Source: Oxytricha trifallax (lineage: Eukaryota; Ciliophora; Spirotrichea; Sporadotrichida; Oxytrichidae). From it: DNA of 64,000 nt. Of this stretch, positions 44,422 to 56,865 are shown in pieces; within the stretch, counting starts at the first letter, position 1; the number at the start of each line of letters is the position of its first letter. Position numbers and translations under genes: made by a program. The notes beneath the pieces were generated by a model. The model was not told where the DNA came from. It did no database searches and saw only the letters and a program-made list of their open reading frames with translations. The stretch is taken from contig ARYC01000714.1 in assembly GCA_000711775.1 (NCBI GenBank), positions 62,001 through 126,000 of the forward strand, in the 5' to 3' direction.

Positions 44422-44660
44422 ATGTCTTTCGAGTATTTTATGTCCTGTATGTCTTTAGCTGGGAGCGACTTTGGCCTTTTGGACCTACATGCCTCTCATA
44501 GGGTGTTCCTGGGGGTCTTGTCCCTTGTGATCTTTTTCTACGTCCTGACTTGCCTCTTCGGACCCTGACTCAGCCTGGGCGCAGCCTCATTAAGGTGGCC
44601 CCTGGGGATCAAGTCGCTTGCCTGGACCGGTCAGCGTGCCAACCACAAAGCCTGACCTCT
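44422..44660 (+). other. GC-rich island inside germline-limited DNA
   Basis: About 240 bp of roughly balanced GC in a region otherwise very AT-rich. An ATG at 44422 opens a 48-codon frame to TGA at 44566. Its second half is strongly hydrophobic (FLGVLSLVIFFYVLTCLFGP). The same frame continues 28 more codons after the TGA (LGAASLRWPLGIKSLAWTGQ) to TGA at 44653. An 8-bp inverted repeat AGCGACTT/AAGTCGCT spans the island. It could be a relic of a transferred or mobile gene, a structured RNA or a SINE. I cannot decide which. Confidence 0.35.
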
Positions 44661-44664
44661 TTTA

Positions 44665-45290
44665 TATTCTTTGCTTCTTTTCTTAGAGATGTTTTTTAGA
44701 AATTAGTTTTCATCTCTAAGTCTTCTGGCTCGAGTGCATATTTATAGAGATCAGCTCGTCATCTTTAGCAGTAATAATAATAACAATTTATTTTTCATAT
44801 ATTACAATATTTTATTTGAAACATAGTTCAAGATTATTTGAATTTGTTTAAATTAATGGTTGTTTATAAATTAAAAAATTGTTTTATTAATTAAAAAATA
44901 TTTATAGTGTGTATTAGAATATTCAATTTTGATAAAAACTGTAAAATACAAATATTATAATCTTAAAAATAATAAAATTTTGATTATTTATAATTATCAA
45001 TATATTATGTCAAATAAAATGAATTTAGAATCTAATTAATATTAATCGAGATTTTTTATTTAAAATTTATTTTACTCTCATTTAATAAAAATAAAAGGAT
45101 TATCAACTTTGAATAATTTATATCTAATTTTTATTTAAAATTTATGTTTATAGAATACTAATTCTATATAAAGTTAAAACTTAAGAAAATATATTTGAAA
45201 TTAAGATTTATAAAAGAATTATTATTAATTTTATATAATATTTTTATATTTATATAGTTTAATTTGATTTAACAACTGACCAAATAAAAT
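44665..45290. other. AT-rich IES-like stretch
   Basis: No coding seen between the GC island and the Cys-rich MDSs, apart from a mixed-composition tail to about 44770. Confidence 0.4.
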
Positions 45291-45294
45291 ATTA

Positions 45295-48250
45295 GCATAA
45301 TAGCACTCTAAAGATTTGCTTGGCTTGTGTTAGTCCTTGTTCCATCTGCATTTCTTACTCCAAGTGCAAGTACTAAAAATAATATCTTACTAATCCCTTT
45401 TTTTATTGTGAGATTTTCTAATTAAAACTCATATTCTCAAAAATTAGTACCATAAAATTTAATATCCTCAACACATAAATTTATTAATGCTACATTTCAT
45501 AAATAATATATCAACAAAACACTTATCGAATATCTATTAATAGTTTTTTGTATAATTTGCAGGCTATAACTATCATGATAATGGATCTTATAAATGTTTG
45601 CCTATCACAGATGGATGCGTCAACAGTACTATAGCTGATACCACTGGGCTCCCCATCTGCAGGAAATGCCCTCTTAAATTAATATATAATTTAATTTAAT
45701 AAATTTTTATAATATTTTTCTTTAATTTATAATTTTAATTTGATTATTCGATAAAAATTATTAAATTATTTAAAGCTTCTTTAGAATATAAATTATTCCA
45801 TAGAAATTTCGCAACATGATGAAATTATTTTAATTAATTTAGTTAATTCTATCTCTTTATAAAAAATTGCTAAAATGCTAATATCTATTTAAAAAGCTAT
45901 ATATAAATAGAATTTTAACTTATTTAATTATAATTAATGATTCTAATACTCTACTAAAAATAATGATTTTTATGCTAGAGATGATGTAGCTATAAGTATT
46001 TTATATTAATCTTAGTTTATATCATATATTAATTTAGCAAGTCAACCAAAATATAAAATATTTTTATTCCTACAATAATATGATTTTTCTATTTAATTGA
46101 ATCATAAAATCCAGTTTGTCCTCCAACCTAAAAATATGACTTCAACAACGTTTCTATAAACATTTTTATTATATTAACGCTAAATGCATTGCATGTGTCT
46201 CCCCATGCTCAGAGTGCAGCTAAACATAAAAAAATAGAAAAGATTTTAATGTTGATTATTAGTATTTCTAAGTTTACTATTTTATTTGAATAATAGAATT
46301 TATTATTCAGAAAGCAAATGTTTGACTTGTATTGCAGGAGGGTACTCACTAATTGATAACACGTGTTCCAAGAGTGACTGCCCCAAGGGCTAGTACTACA
46401 ATAGCACTCATTATTATGTGAAGATTCTCTGTTCCACCTGAAATATTACTCCAAGTGTAAGTACTGCGTTGCAGGCTAAACAAAATAGTCAACGAGCAAA
46501 ATTAATTACAAAAATACAGGTAATTTTATTGAACATATTCAAATTCATTGAGATCCCCATCTGCAGGAAGTGCTCTCTTGAATGTTCTGTATGCGGTACT
46601 GATGGGCTATGTATCCAATGTATTATAATCCAAAAAATATTAATTACTAATAATTTGATTGAATTATTATTATTGTGGATAAATTCTCAAAAACTAATTT
46701 TCCTTAACATTATTTTTTTATGATCTTAATTTTTATTAAGATGATAACTTTGAACTTTATAAAGTAATTTTTCATTGACTTAGTTAACATTAATTGCTGA
46801 ATAGGGACATACAAAAGCCAAATCTTCAGCAAATTATGGTTACGACAAATAAATTTCATAAAATATACATTTTTAAAGAAATAAACAATTTCGAGGCGAG
46901 GCTGATGCAAATGCCAATTTAGTAAGCAATTATTGAAATATATTAATAATATTATACTATACTTCTAAAAAAAAGAGATTCTGAGTTTATATTGCTGGAT
47001 ATTCACTTTTTAATGGAAAATGTTTCACAGACGGGTGCCCACCTTCCTCATTTTTCAATTCATCAACTAGTTTGTGCGAGGCATGTCCTACAGGTTGTTC
47101 TCATTGCAAGATAAATGGAGACTGTACAAAGTGCTAAAGTACTTACTACCTAATTCATATTTAATTTTATGTTGAAACCTGAATGTGGCAACAAATAAAT
47201 GTGCTACAACATGCCCTTCAAACTTCTACCCCAGTGCTGAATCAAATGCTTGCATGAAATGCTAGCCAGATTGCGTGAATTGCGTAGGCAATAACTATAC
47301 ATGCACAAAATGTAACTCAAATACATTCCTGCTTCAAAATTCATGTGTAAAGCAATGTCCTCTTGTTGGATATTTTCATAATACCACTGCACGAGAATGC
47401 TAACCATGTGATTTGAAAATATATAGGTTTTAAATAAAAGTTGAAATATATTATATATGTAAAAAAACTATAATTATTAAATTTTTTAGAGCAATTTATT
47501 TTAAACTTTCAAATAAAAATAGATTTACAATAAAATTTATCATCATTAAATTTAAACAAATTGACTTGTTTTTAATACATTAGTATTCAGCAAATTATTC
47601 ATAAAGTAATTGAGATTAATAAATTTCTAATAAATCCATTTTTTTATATATAGTGAATTTCATTTTATTCTGTACCTTTTAAATTAGTAAAAATCATCAA
47701 ATATAATACAAAACTTTTTAAATATAAATTATTAGTGAATATATAAAATTCAATGTATCTTATAATATTTTTGATTCTGCTTGCGAAGTTTGCATTGCTG
47801 ATTCCAAAGATTGCATTACTTGTTAACCCAATAAATATCTCCACAACAGACAATTTCAAATATTTTTTATATGCAATGCGTCAGTACATGCCCAGCATCA
47901 TATTTTGCAGAAAGTTCAAACAATATTTGTTATCCGTGTCATTCGTCTTGTACTGCTTGTACTAGTGGCTTGCATACAGATTGTTCGGCTTGTGCTGCTG
48001 GAAATTATCTATTAAATTATGATTTATAATTTATATCTACTTCAAACGACTTGTCTTCTTAATTTAAAAATGTTCTTTAGTAAGTTATAAATACATGTTT
48101 TGTCTAACTTCCTGTCCTTCTCCATATTATCAAGATTTGACAGCCAAAACATGTGACACTTGCAAGTACTTCTGTGATGCATGCACAAATAAGTATAATT
48201 GTAACTAATGTAAACAAGGTTTCGAGCAAGTGCCTGGTAACTGCACGGGT
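45295..48250 (+). CDS. Surface-protein gene, Cys-rich furin-like repeat block
   Basis: Many small MDSs encode growth-factor-receptor/furin-like Cys repeats with CxxC spacing: CLACVSPCSICISYSKC (45325), CLPITDGCVNSTIA then LPICRKCPL (45595-45675), CIACVSPCSEC (46190), CLTCIAGGYSLIDNTCSKSD (46320), ICRKCSLECSVCGTDGLC (46560), VYIAGYSLFNGKCFTDGCPP (46990), CEACPTGCSHCKINGDCTKC (47075), NACMKCQPDCVNC and CVKQCPLVGYFHN (47250-47370), ACEVCIADSKDCITC (47780), CHSSCTACTSGLHTDCSAC (47935) and CDTCKYFCDACTNKYNC (48150). IESs solved here: 47409-47771 (pointer TGATT). Also plausible are pointer AGC near 46217/46313 and TAT near 47840/47866. Such repeats form extracellular stalks in ciliate surface proteins. 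Confidence 0.75.
47409..47771. other. IES, 363 bp, pointer TGATT
   Basis: TGATT at 47409-47413 and 47772-47776. Removal gives ARECQPCDSACEVCIADSKD in frame, keeping the Cys spacing regular. Confidence 0.82.
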
Positions 48251-48960
48251 GAATACTTTTTAAGAACTAAAATCAATTAAAGACTTTAACTTCCAATAAA
48301 TACTGCTCAAATGCCAGCAAGTATTGATATGATTAAGATGAGCATGGAAATTTGGTTCAAGATTGATGATATTTCAAGCTCAACTCTCTAAGTCATTGTT
48401 GGAGCAACTCCTTACAAATTAAGAAAGAAAGCTAATTCCAAGTCTTTTCATTTATCTTTCTAAGGCTTATTGACTTACTGTGAAATAACAAATACTACTT
48501 TTGCTTCAGATACTTGGTATCATTATGCATTTACTATAAATGAAGCTAAAGTGTAGCTCAAATGCTACTTTAATGGGGACCCTATATCGATTGGAGATAG
48601 TCCAGCTGTACTTATTGCTTAAGAGTTATACAGACCTACTGAGCTTACTCTTGGAGGCACTACAGACCCTAAAGCTTCCGAGATAAACTTTGTTGGCTAC
48701 TTAAAAGAATTCAGATTATGGAATATAATAAGAAGTGACTTTGACATTAAGAATGGAAGATACTATGATATGACATCTAAAGCCTCATTATTTTTCGCAT
48801 ACTGGAAATTAAATGAAGTAAACGATGGATAGGTTACAAGGTTTATTGATTATTCTTAAGGAGGAACTTCAAACTTTAACCCATCGACAATTGTTGCTAC
48901 ATAAACAGTTTAAAATTCTATGGAATTCAGAGAAATTAAAAATAATATTTAAATTAAGAT
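48251..48960 (+). CDS. Surface-protein gene, LamG-like (concanavalin-fold) domain
   Basis: The longest uninterrupted MDS of the gene, in frame with the preceding Cys block. It reads MKMSMEIWFKIDDIS-like (IKMSMEIWFKIDD), LQVIVGATPYKL, SKSFHLSFQGLLTYCEI, SDTWYHYAFTINEAKVQLKC, YFNGDPISIGDSP, ELTLGGTTDPKA and FVGYLKEFRLWNIIRSDFDI. These are hallmark strands of a LamG-like jelly roll (WYHYAFT, YFNG, LGG, GYLKEFRLWN). It is a likely extracellular carbohydrate- or protein-binding domain. Confidence 0.82.
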
Positions 48961-49119
48961 ATTATTAAAAGGAAATGATTTAGAAGTTTTATAAAGTATT
49001 GTACATAATTGAATAATGATCTCTCAACTTTAATTCATTTTTTGTTAAAAATATATTTTTCATAAAAGTGAAATCATTTTAACTCTTTTTAATAGAAAGG
49101 TTTCCGAATTTATTATTGA

Positions 49120-49620
49120 ACCACCATTTTGGACAAACAATAATTTTTTAAGTCAAAGAAATTTAATTTTTAATTTCCCTTTATAGAATTAAATTTGAAT
49201 ATTAAGAAGCATTCCTTAAAATCTGTAAGGAAGGATGGTATGCTTACAATGATACTATTCTTGGATATTAAAAATGTAAACCTTGCGACTCAAATTGCAA
49301 GAATTGTATTGGACCATCTGCTACTGAATGTGTCGAGTGCAATGAACCTTAAAAGTTGCTGCAAACTGAATATAGGTGTATAATTGTCGAATCTTGCCCA
49401 ATAAGTTATTTTCAAGATCCAGAAAGTGGTTTATGCGTGAATTGTAACTCCACATGCAGAATATAATCTATTAATTATATTGAAGAATATGCTAAGGAGC
49501 ACCAAATTTCTGTACATAATGCAACGCCGGGTATTATAGAGAGTACTAAGGCACAGGCTGTGTCAAAGATTGTCCTGCTGGAATGTATGGAAATATATTT
49601 TTTATAAGTTTTCATAAACA
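49120..49620 (+). CDS. Surface-protein gene, second Cys-rich block
   Basis: Cys-rich repeats: ICKEGWYAYNDTILGYQKC, CDSNCKNCIGPSATECVEC, CIIVESCPISYFQD, LCVNCNSTC, then after an interruption FCTQCNAGYYREYQGTGC and VKDCPAGMYG. It continues the furin-like series after the LamG-like domain. Confidence 0.75.
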
Positions 49621-49739
49621 TCGAGAAATAGAGTTGCTTATTCAATCCAATAATAGACTATATCTCCCCTAAAAATGGAGCAGTCTTCCTTGCTGGTTCT
49701 TTCAAACAATATTATTTATTATTATTTTTTAATTTAATG

Positions 49740-51300
49740 AATTTAATACATTGGTACTTTCATTGATCTTCATTCAAATTTCACAATGCTTAATAATGAG
49801 ATAAATACCACATATGAATATGGTTGGAAAATTGTAAGACAAGATGGAAACGTTGATATAACAAACGATGCTTTCAAAACATACTATCTTATGTACATTT
49901 TAAATAATTATTTATCAAACTGATATTAGGAAAGTTCATTTAGATAATAACATAGTCTAAGCCAATAACTACTACATAATTAGTTTTTATGTCAGAGGAC
50001 TTGATCAATTTTATAAGGGAATGTGAAAAAACATTTATATAATAGCATTTATGTAATGTATTCTGAGATGAAGACTACAATATATTTGGGAACTCCTCCA
50101 AAAAATGGAAAATGTCAAATATCCCCAATAATTGGAATTGCTACAATTACTAAATTTTAAATATAGCAAACCAATTGGATTGACCTCGAGCCAATAGATG
50201 CCTACGATTTCTTTTATTCTATGTTTTATTATATATCTTTTAATATTATTATTAAATGGACGGAGGAGAAGTATTTTTGCCTCTTGAAAGTACTGAAATT
50301 ACACTAACATCCTTAAATTATACTTTTGCAGCAACTTAAAACTCAATTTTAATGAAGATAAAATAATAAGGAGCATGATAACAAAATTAATTATAAGTTT
50401 TTTAATTATTCTTATACAGAATGCTTTTAAAACTATACATTTGATTAATTGACTTTAAAAAACAAATTATGAATTTTGATTTTTTGCTTATATTTTAATT
50501 ATCCTTAAATAATTATTATCTAAATTTAGTCCACTACATCTTAAATGAATAGCAAGGGTTTATAATTAATACACAGATGTGAAGATAAAATGTAAAGCGA
50601 CAAATGTTAAAGGTTTCTATAATCAAATCATAACAACAATCACTCTTGAAAAGAAATCTAGTTCTGATGCATCATATGATTTAGAAAAGCTTAACCCAGC
50701 TCTTGCATAGAGTGAGGTTGAGGTCCTTCTTCAGATACAATAGCTAAAATTGGTCACTTAATACCTTGGCTATTAATTATTTTATAATTCTTATAAAAAA
50801 TGGCAACTTGCAATATCAAGATAGCACAAGGTTCGACCCAAAATTAGAATCCTATCAGTGCACCTCAAAACTTTGCAATAATTAAGGAAATTGCTCATAC
50901 ATACCATACACTAAGAAATATTACTGTTAGTGTGAAACTAAAATTGGTGGCTAAAACTGTACTTTTATTAATAATACGCAAATTCAAGTGATAAAAACTA
51001 AAATATAATAATTAGCAGCTTCTTACGAATCACTCTCAGACAAGCATAATATTATTATAAATATATTATAAGGTTTATGAATTCGAATTTATGAAATTAA
51101 TTACAGCTTACAAAGAGCAATTAAATGATGTTACGTTTGGAATTGTTATTTCTGTAATATACTATAAAATTCATCAATGGGATGGTTCAAGTTAAGATGA
51201 AAACAGCTTAAACAGTTATTTGCAAATTACCTCAAATCTATTGGAGTACATAGAATCAGTCAAAATAGAAAAAAATAGTCAATTTAAAAATTCTTAAAAT
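49740..51300 (+). CDS. Surface-protein gene, REJ-like region and EGF-like module
   Basis: Coding islands read GTFIDLHSNFTMLNNEINTT with YGWKIVRQDGNVDIT, then TTIYLGTPPKNGKCQISPII and ATITKFQIQQTNWIDLEPID. The PP-N-GxC-xxP-xxG-x-A-xxT-xF pattern is that of REJ domains of polycystin-like proteins. Next come MDGGEVFLPLEST, a segment with VKIKCKATNVKGFYNQIITT, and an EGF-like module CTSKLCNNQGNCSYIP then YYCQCETKIGGQNC (about 50855-50965). A helical stretch EQLNDVTFGIVISVIYYKI and LLEYIESVKIEKNSQF (51115-51290) starts the GAIN region. Interruptions near 49590-49740, 49890-49980, 50225-50260, 50340-50550 and 50700-50800 are IESs or introns, not solved. Confidence 0.7.
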
Positions 51301-51309
51301 CAAAAAAAA

Positions 51310-52090
51310 TATAAATAAATCACCTTCAAATCATTATTATAATTATTTTTAATAAATTTACTTGAATTAGATTTAATTATATTTAAAATGGACGCAAATG
51401 ATAAATATTATATTTTTACTACTTGCGCCCATTTTTATTATATTTATTATTTTTAATTGTTTTATTTTAAAATTATTTTTATTTATCAAATTACTTTATT
51501 TACTATATTATGTTTTGGTGGAATAATTTATTTTATACATTGAAAGTTTTTAATTTTCAAGATTTTTTACTTTTATTAGTAAATTATTTAATAATTATTC
51601 ATGTTTTACTTATGAATAAAACAAACTTCATTTCTAAAATTCAAAATAAATAAACATACTTGAAAATATAAATAAAAAGTTTTTATCTAAAACAAGCTGC
51701 ATTAGCAAAAATAAATAAGTTTTAATAATTAAATTCACAATAATAAATAATCTTATTGTTTATACTGTAGATTTCTAATAAATATTAAAAAATATGTTTT
51801 AAGTATATAGACATTAAATTCCTTTATTCCTTTATATTTAAGCATTTGTATATTCACGATATTTCACTATTTTTAATGAATATGATATTATAGAAAATAA
51901 TGTAACAAAAAGTTGGAGTAGCATTTAAAACCCTCCTTAAACCATTAGCTTTTAAATTATTATATTTAAATTCTTAAAATATGGTAGATTAATTTTATAG
52001 AATACTAAAAGCAATCAATTAATTCAGCAATTTTCATATTCTTTATTTATTAAACTTTAATATGAAAATTTATGTTAGTATTATAAATTA
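51310..52090. other. Large AT-rich IES within the surface-protein gene
   Basis: No coding; it lies between two GAIN-region coding blocks. The pointer was not identified. Confidence 0.5.
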
Positions 52091-52099
52091 AAATTTTTA

Positions 52100-53740
52100 T
52101 AAAAATACAGTCAAAATGAGAACATATCAATAGTTATTCGATTATATGAACCTGAAAGATTAGGGATTTACATTATTGGCAAGTCTTAAACTGTCTATGA
52201 TAATATGCAGCTTGCTATATAAATATTTGAGGCAGTAAGATAAAACTCACTTGCTTAAGTAAATTGAATTTAATTTTAAATATGGTTGACACCTAGAAAT
52301 AATTCATTTCGCGAATGATTGCTTTTAAACAAGTTCTACTATCATAAGATGCTCTAATCTCAGTTTCTGCAACTGATTTCTCTCGTAGAAAAGATAGAAC
52401 AATAGTTAAAGTTACCCCAAATATATTCTAAACTGCTGTAGTGCCATTAGAGTCGCAGTATATTTTAGAAGTAGTTGAGTATGCTATAAATCCACTCTAA
52501 GTAGTAAACCTGAACAATATAGCCAGTAATGTCTTCTCCACTACTTTCTACAATTCTTCAACTTATATATATTAATATTTTTGAAATAATGTCTTATGAG
52601 AAAGCTATTATTAAAAATTTGATGTCAGAAATAGAATTTTATTATCCACACACAGATAATTAAAATGTATCAGACTTCATGACCATTTATAATTCACTCA
52701 GTCCATATAAAGCTGCTTAAAACCTCAAAAGGCAAAAAATGATGAATAAATTTTATTTTTTAATTAATAGTTTAATAACAGCAATATGGCTTGTTCTTAC
52801 TGGGATGAAACTACAAATAATTTAAACTCATAGACTTATCTCTTATAAATACATCTATTTGATTTTTATAATTAGTACTTTCAATGTGAAACTAAATTTA
52901 TGAAATGTAAACTTATCGAAGTTAAATATTTTATTTTGATATATTTATGAATAAATATATGTGGGGGGGGGGAGTTTCGAAATCTTTGATCGGATAAAGT
53001 AGATTTTTCAAGAATATTTCCTGCTGCGAAAAAAATAATTTATATTTGAATTTTTGCTTTTTATGATATGACTAGTTAACTAACTATCTTTACAAAAGGA
53101 CAATTATAAGCTAACATATTAAATATTTTGATTATTCTATTATACATTTGAATTTTGTACTATCAAATTATTCACTTACTCTTCTGAATATTATTTTTTC
53201 ATTTTTTGCTTAATTTAGCATAATCATTATATTTCATAATTATTTCAAATGAATATACATTTTATATTTTATTTACATATAATGCAATTATAGCTTTTCC
53301 ATTCTGTACAGTTCTTCAACCAAGAAATTAAAGGTTTAGTTTAGTATATTTTAGTTCTTATAAAAATTCATGAAATTTATTCTACAAATGTACAAGAGAG
53401 TCACTCCCCCCCCATATGTGGGATTAATTGGAAAAATGATGGTTGCACATTCATAGGAGTAGACAATACTCACATAAAATGCTCGTGCAATCATCTAACA
53501 GTTGTAGCACCCTCGTTTATCACTCCCTCTGATTCAGGTACAGCTTCTGAAGAGAATATTTAGAACAAGTATAATGAACTGAATAAATAAATTATAAAAG
53601 CAATAAAATTTATTGATAGATTAATTTATGTTTAATTAAAAGTATGTTTAGGCAGGTAAAAATGATGAGGGTAAAATAACGAAGGAAGACTTACAAGTTC
53701 CACTTGATAGATACTTTAAAAACTTATAGGAGTTATTGCA
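52100..53740 (+). CDS. Surface-protein gene, GAIN region and GPS autoproteolysis motif
   Basis: Blocks read SQDALISVSATDFSRRKD, TIVKVTPNIFQTAVVPLE, YILEVVEYAINPLQVV, MSEIEFYYPHTDNQNVSDF, then MACSYWDETTNNLNS (52790). After an IES (52957-53413) come CGINWKNDGCTFIGVDNTH and KCSCNHLTVVAPSF. The CxYWDE ... W-x-DGC ... CxCNHLT cysteine layout is the GPS motif of polycystin-1 and adhesion receptors. Here the residues at the cleavage point read HLT-V, as in cleavable versions. The last stretch before the MITE at 53759 reads ITKEDLQVPLDRYFKNLQEL. Confidence 0.8.
52957..53413. other. IES, 457 bp, pointer ATATGTGGG, with oligo-G/oligo-C inverted ends
   Basis: ATATGTGGG at 52957-52965 and 53414-53422. 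Immediately inside are GGGGGGGGAGT (from about 52963) and its inverse ACTCCCCCCCC (to 53413), an 11-bp terminal inverted repeat overlapping the pointer. Removal places CGINWKNDGC next to upstream germline/intron sequence; the upstream phase is not fully settled. Confidence 0.65.
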
Positions 53741-53758
53741 ACATAAGCAATTTTAATA

Positions 53759-54174
53759 TTGTGGGATTACAGTTGATTTGGGAAATTAAAATAAAGCTAA
53801 ATTAATAAATATTAAAATTCGTGGCAATTAATTTTCTTGAAACCTAGACAATATGGTACTTGTTTGAAAGAGAATTAAAATCAGCTGGACTATATTATAG
53901 GCAGTACCTCTCTTATCGCATCCCTGAAGCGAGATAACACGACTTTAATTTTGGCATTAAAATCAACTAAACAAATCACCCAAAATTGAAGTCGTGCCAT
54001 CTCGCTTCAGAGATGAAATAAAGTGGTACTGCCTATAATAAAGTCCAGCTGATTTTGAATTATTTTTCAAACAAGTACCATATTTTCTAGGTTTCAAGAA
54101 GTTAACTTCCACGAATTTATTTATTTATTAATTTATCTATATTTCAATTTCCCAAATCAATTGTATCTCCACAA
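53759..54174. mobile_element. TA-flanked palindromic MITE, diverged copy
   Basis: Begins TTGTGGGATTACAGTTGATT and ends with the approximate inverse (AATTTCCCAAATCAATTG ... CTCCACAA), flanked by TA on both sides (53757-53758, 54175-54176). Internal arms share AGCTGGACT, the GGCAGTACCTCT/AGGTACTGCC-like core and GCATCCCTGAAGCGAGATAA with the copies at 60006 and 62634. No coding capacity. It lies between the GPS block and TM1 of the surface-protein gene. Confidence 0.82.
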
Positions 54175-54176
54175 TA

Positions 54177-55145
54177 ATTAAAACCACAAAATCCTACAGT
54201 ACATTAATAAAGTTTTTTATCGATTAAGTCGACATTTAAAAAATATTTTATTCGAGGTTCGATATTTATATGTCGAGAATTTTGGTAATAATATATTGTA
54301 TTTTAAAGTATATTAGAAGAATTTAATTTTAAATATTTTCTCAAAGTACTTAGACAATCATACATAAAATCTCTAAACTTTATTTAACATATTTACCAAT
54401 TATTTTATCAATTAAATATTCTGTCTTTGGATTTTTTAATTAAGTTATTTCCTGGCCATATCTCTCATTTAAACGTTCATCATAATTAAGTAGAGATACT
54501 GCTGTATTATCAATCTTTGAATATTTCTCTTTACTCAACTGTAGTATTCATTTTTAAATAGGATTTTATAATTGCTGCAAGAGAAAAGATATCCCATTTA
54601 ACAGAGTCATCTTAAGAAGACTTCGATCTTTGGAAAGTATCCAGTAGTAATTAGAATGTTGCTTAGTCCAGAAACTTTAATTCAATATGATGCATTGAAT
54701 TAAGTTAATTCCATTCTGATTAGTTTAAGATTTCAAAATATTTTCCAGCTTCAGAATTTATCCAAATATCCAAAAGTTCATAATACCTTAAAGTGTATTA
54801 TAGAAGTGTAAATAAATTAGACATAAATAAGTCATTTATTTTAACACATTTATATATCAATTTTAAAAGCTTACCTTAAACTCACCGTCATAAAATTGAT
54901 TCACAACTTCTCATATACACTCTTAGACAAATTATATTTAACCTATAATCCCCGACATGACTCCAATAAAGAATTCTATAATTGTCTACTTTTATCAATT
55001 AAAAAACTCAATCAAATTATAAAGGGGGTTTTTATTTTATAGATGAAAAAATAAAATAAAGCAGCCTTAACCTACAGATTTCCTTTTAAACCCAGGATCC
55101 TATGTCCCACTTATCTCAATTTATTATATTTATAAACTATGACAT
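54177..55145. other. AT-rich IES-like stretch
   Basis: No coding between the MITE and the TM1 segment; AT-rich throughout. Confidence 0.45.
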
Positions 55146-56865
55146 ATAAATATAATCTTCTGGTTCATGTACATTTCAAGTTTGATATATTACACTGGCA
55201 GAGACAGAAAAAGAAGGTATAATATGACTAAATCTTAAAATAGAGATGATTTAGCGGAAATCAAAGATAGAGATGTGCAGTGCTTAGATGAAGTCATTAA
55301 TGAACTTATTGCTAGAGATTATGCCAAAAAGATTCATTAATTTTCACTTAATAATTTATTAATAATTTATATAGAAAGCTGCAGAACTTAAAGGATAAGG
55401 ATAACAACCTTAAAATAAAACTATAAAGTTAGAAGCTCCAGAAAAGAAACCTACAAAAAGGAATACTATAAAAGTTCCTGATTCAAATTTTCTACATGCT
55501 AATGAATCTGGGAAACTTCTAGGTGAAAAGAAGTATTCATTAGAAATTATGAATATGTAAAACCTATATAAAAGATTCTCCTAAATCTTTGTATAAAATT
55601 ATCATGTTTAAATATATCTGCAAATTTTATAAAAAAATACTCTGTTATATTTCTTACTTTATTTTTTTAAAAAAATTTGAAATCTCAATTTTTTTATCTT
55701 TAGCAAATTATTGTCTTTAAGATAATTTTTTTGTGTGTTTATTTGAAATTATTGAGTGTTCAATTTTCTTCTATTTGCTATTTTCTAAATCTAAATATTA
55801 TTGTATCTAATTCTATTTCTTCAAAAATATTATAGTGATTCAACATAGATGTCGCAACAAGATACTTAATAAAATAGTGCTTTAATAATTCTAATTTATA
55901 TATATTTATATTTTTGCTCAAAAGAAACCAGGCAGTGAAAATTTTGGGTTTAATCCTATTCCTTAAGAAGATACTCATAAGAGTGAAATTGAAGGTTTCA
56001 AATCTTATGAAGAAATGACTAAGGAAGAAAAGAAATTCTTAAAAAGACGAGCTAGAAAGAAGGTCTTTGGGAAAGTTGGAACTATGGACGAAAGAGCGAA
56101 AAGATTTTATGATAAAGCAGTGAAGGTAAAAAGTTCAATAGCAGCTCCAGACAACAAAATGAAGTTTTTCTATGAGGCACTTAAGTCTAGTCTTTGGATG
56201 GGTTTGATGTCAAAGACAAGCAAAATAGCTCCAAGACACGTTAGACTAGCATTAATGTACTTGTACATCTCACTTCATCTGACAATTTCAAGCATAGCTT
56301 TCATTATGGGTTATATCGATATGTTTGCTGAAATGATAGGGGATTCTATGATTTCAATTTTAGGTGCAGCAATTCTCACTCACATAATTCCTTGGTTTAT
56401 TTGTGTTCCAGTGGCTCTTATTTTTAGAATGCCTCACAGTATTAGAAGGCAAGTTGAGGGCATTAAGACAAAGAAAATTAATAAAGCCTTCAAAGAGATT
56501 GATAAGCAAATGGGATTAAGATATGCTATTGGCTATTTTATTTGCTATTTCTTCTATGCAGTCATGACAGTTCTTGTTACATTCTTCAACTATGTTTACC
56601 CTAGTGACTATTTTTAGTAATTTAAAATTTAAAAACATTCTATTGCATGTCATGGTTTATGAAAAAAAATAATATATAGTTCTTTTTGTTGGTGGTTATA
56701 TACTTTTTGGATTTAATTGCTTTTACATTTGGATTTGCAGGCTTTCAACTTACTCTATCATTTATATTAATTATAATTGTCGACATTTTTGTTTTAATAA
56801 ATTAGACTATAATCTTTGTTGTCTCAGAAATCTCAGATCTTTTATAGTGCATGGGCATTCTTTGA
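55146..56865 (+). CDS. Surface-protein gene, C-terminal transmembrane bundle
   Basis: After the GPS block a first membrane helix IIFWFMYISSLIYYTG is followed by basic residues GRDRKRRYNMTKSQ and a cytosolic loop (VQCLDEVINELIARDYAKKI; KKPTKRNTIKVPDSN; EEKKFLKRRARKKVFGK). Then come more helices: LALMYLYISLHLTISSIAF, MISILGAAILTHIIPWFICV and YAIGYFICYFFYAVMTVLVT. In another block (about 56640-56865) follow FFLLVVIYFLDLIAFTF and LILIIIVDIFVLI-like helices (SFILIIIVDIFVLINQTII). It ends LLQCMGIL-TGA at 56863-56865. The segment SSLWMGLMSKTSKIAPRHVR resembles the loop before TM2 in polycystin-1-like proteins. IESs or introns lie near 55340-55375, 55570-55925 and 56615-56645. Confidence 0.78.

Noticed and set aside
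44440..44660. U2 snRNA gene in the GC island
   Set aside because: Only a 10-base GGCCTTTTGG match; the branch-point-pairing GTAGTA region and the Sm site are absent.
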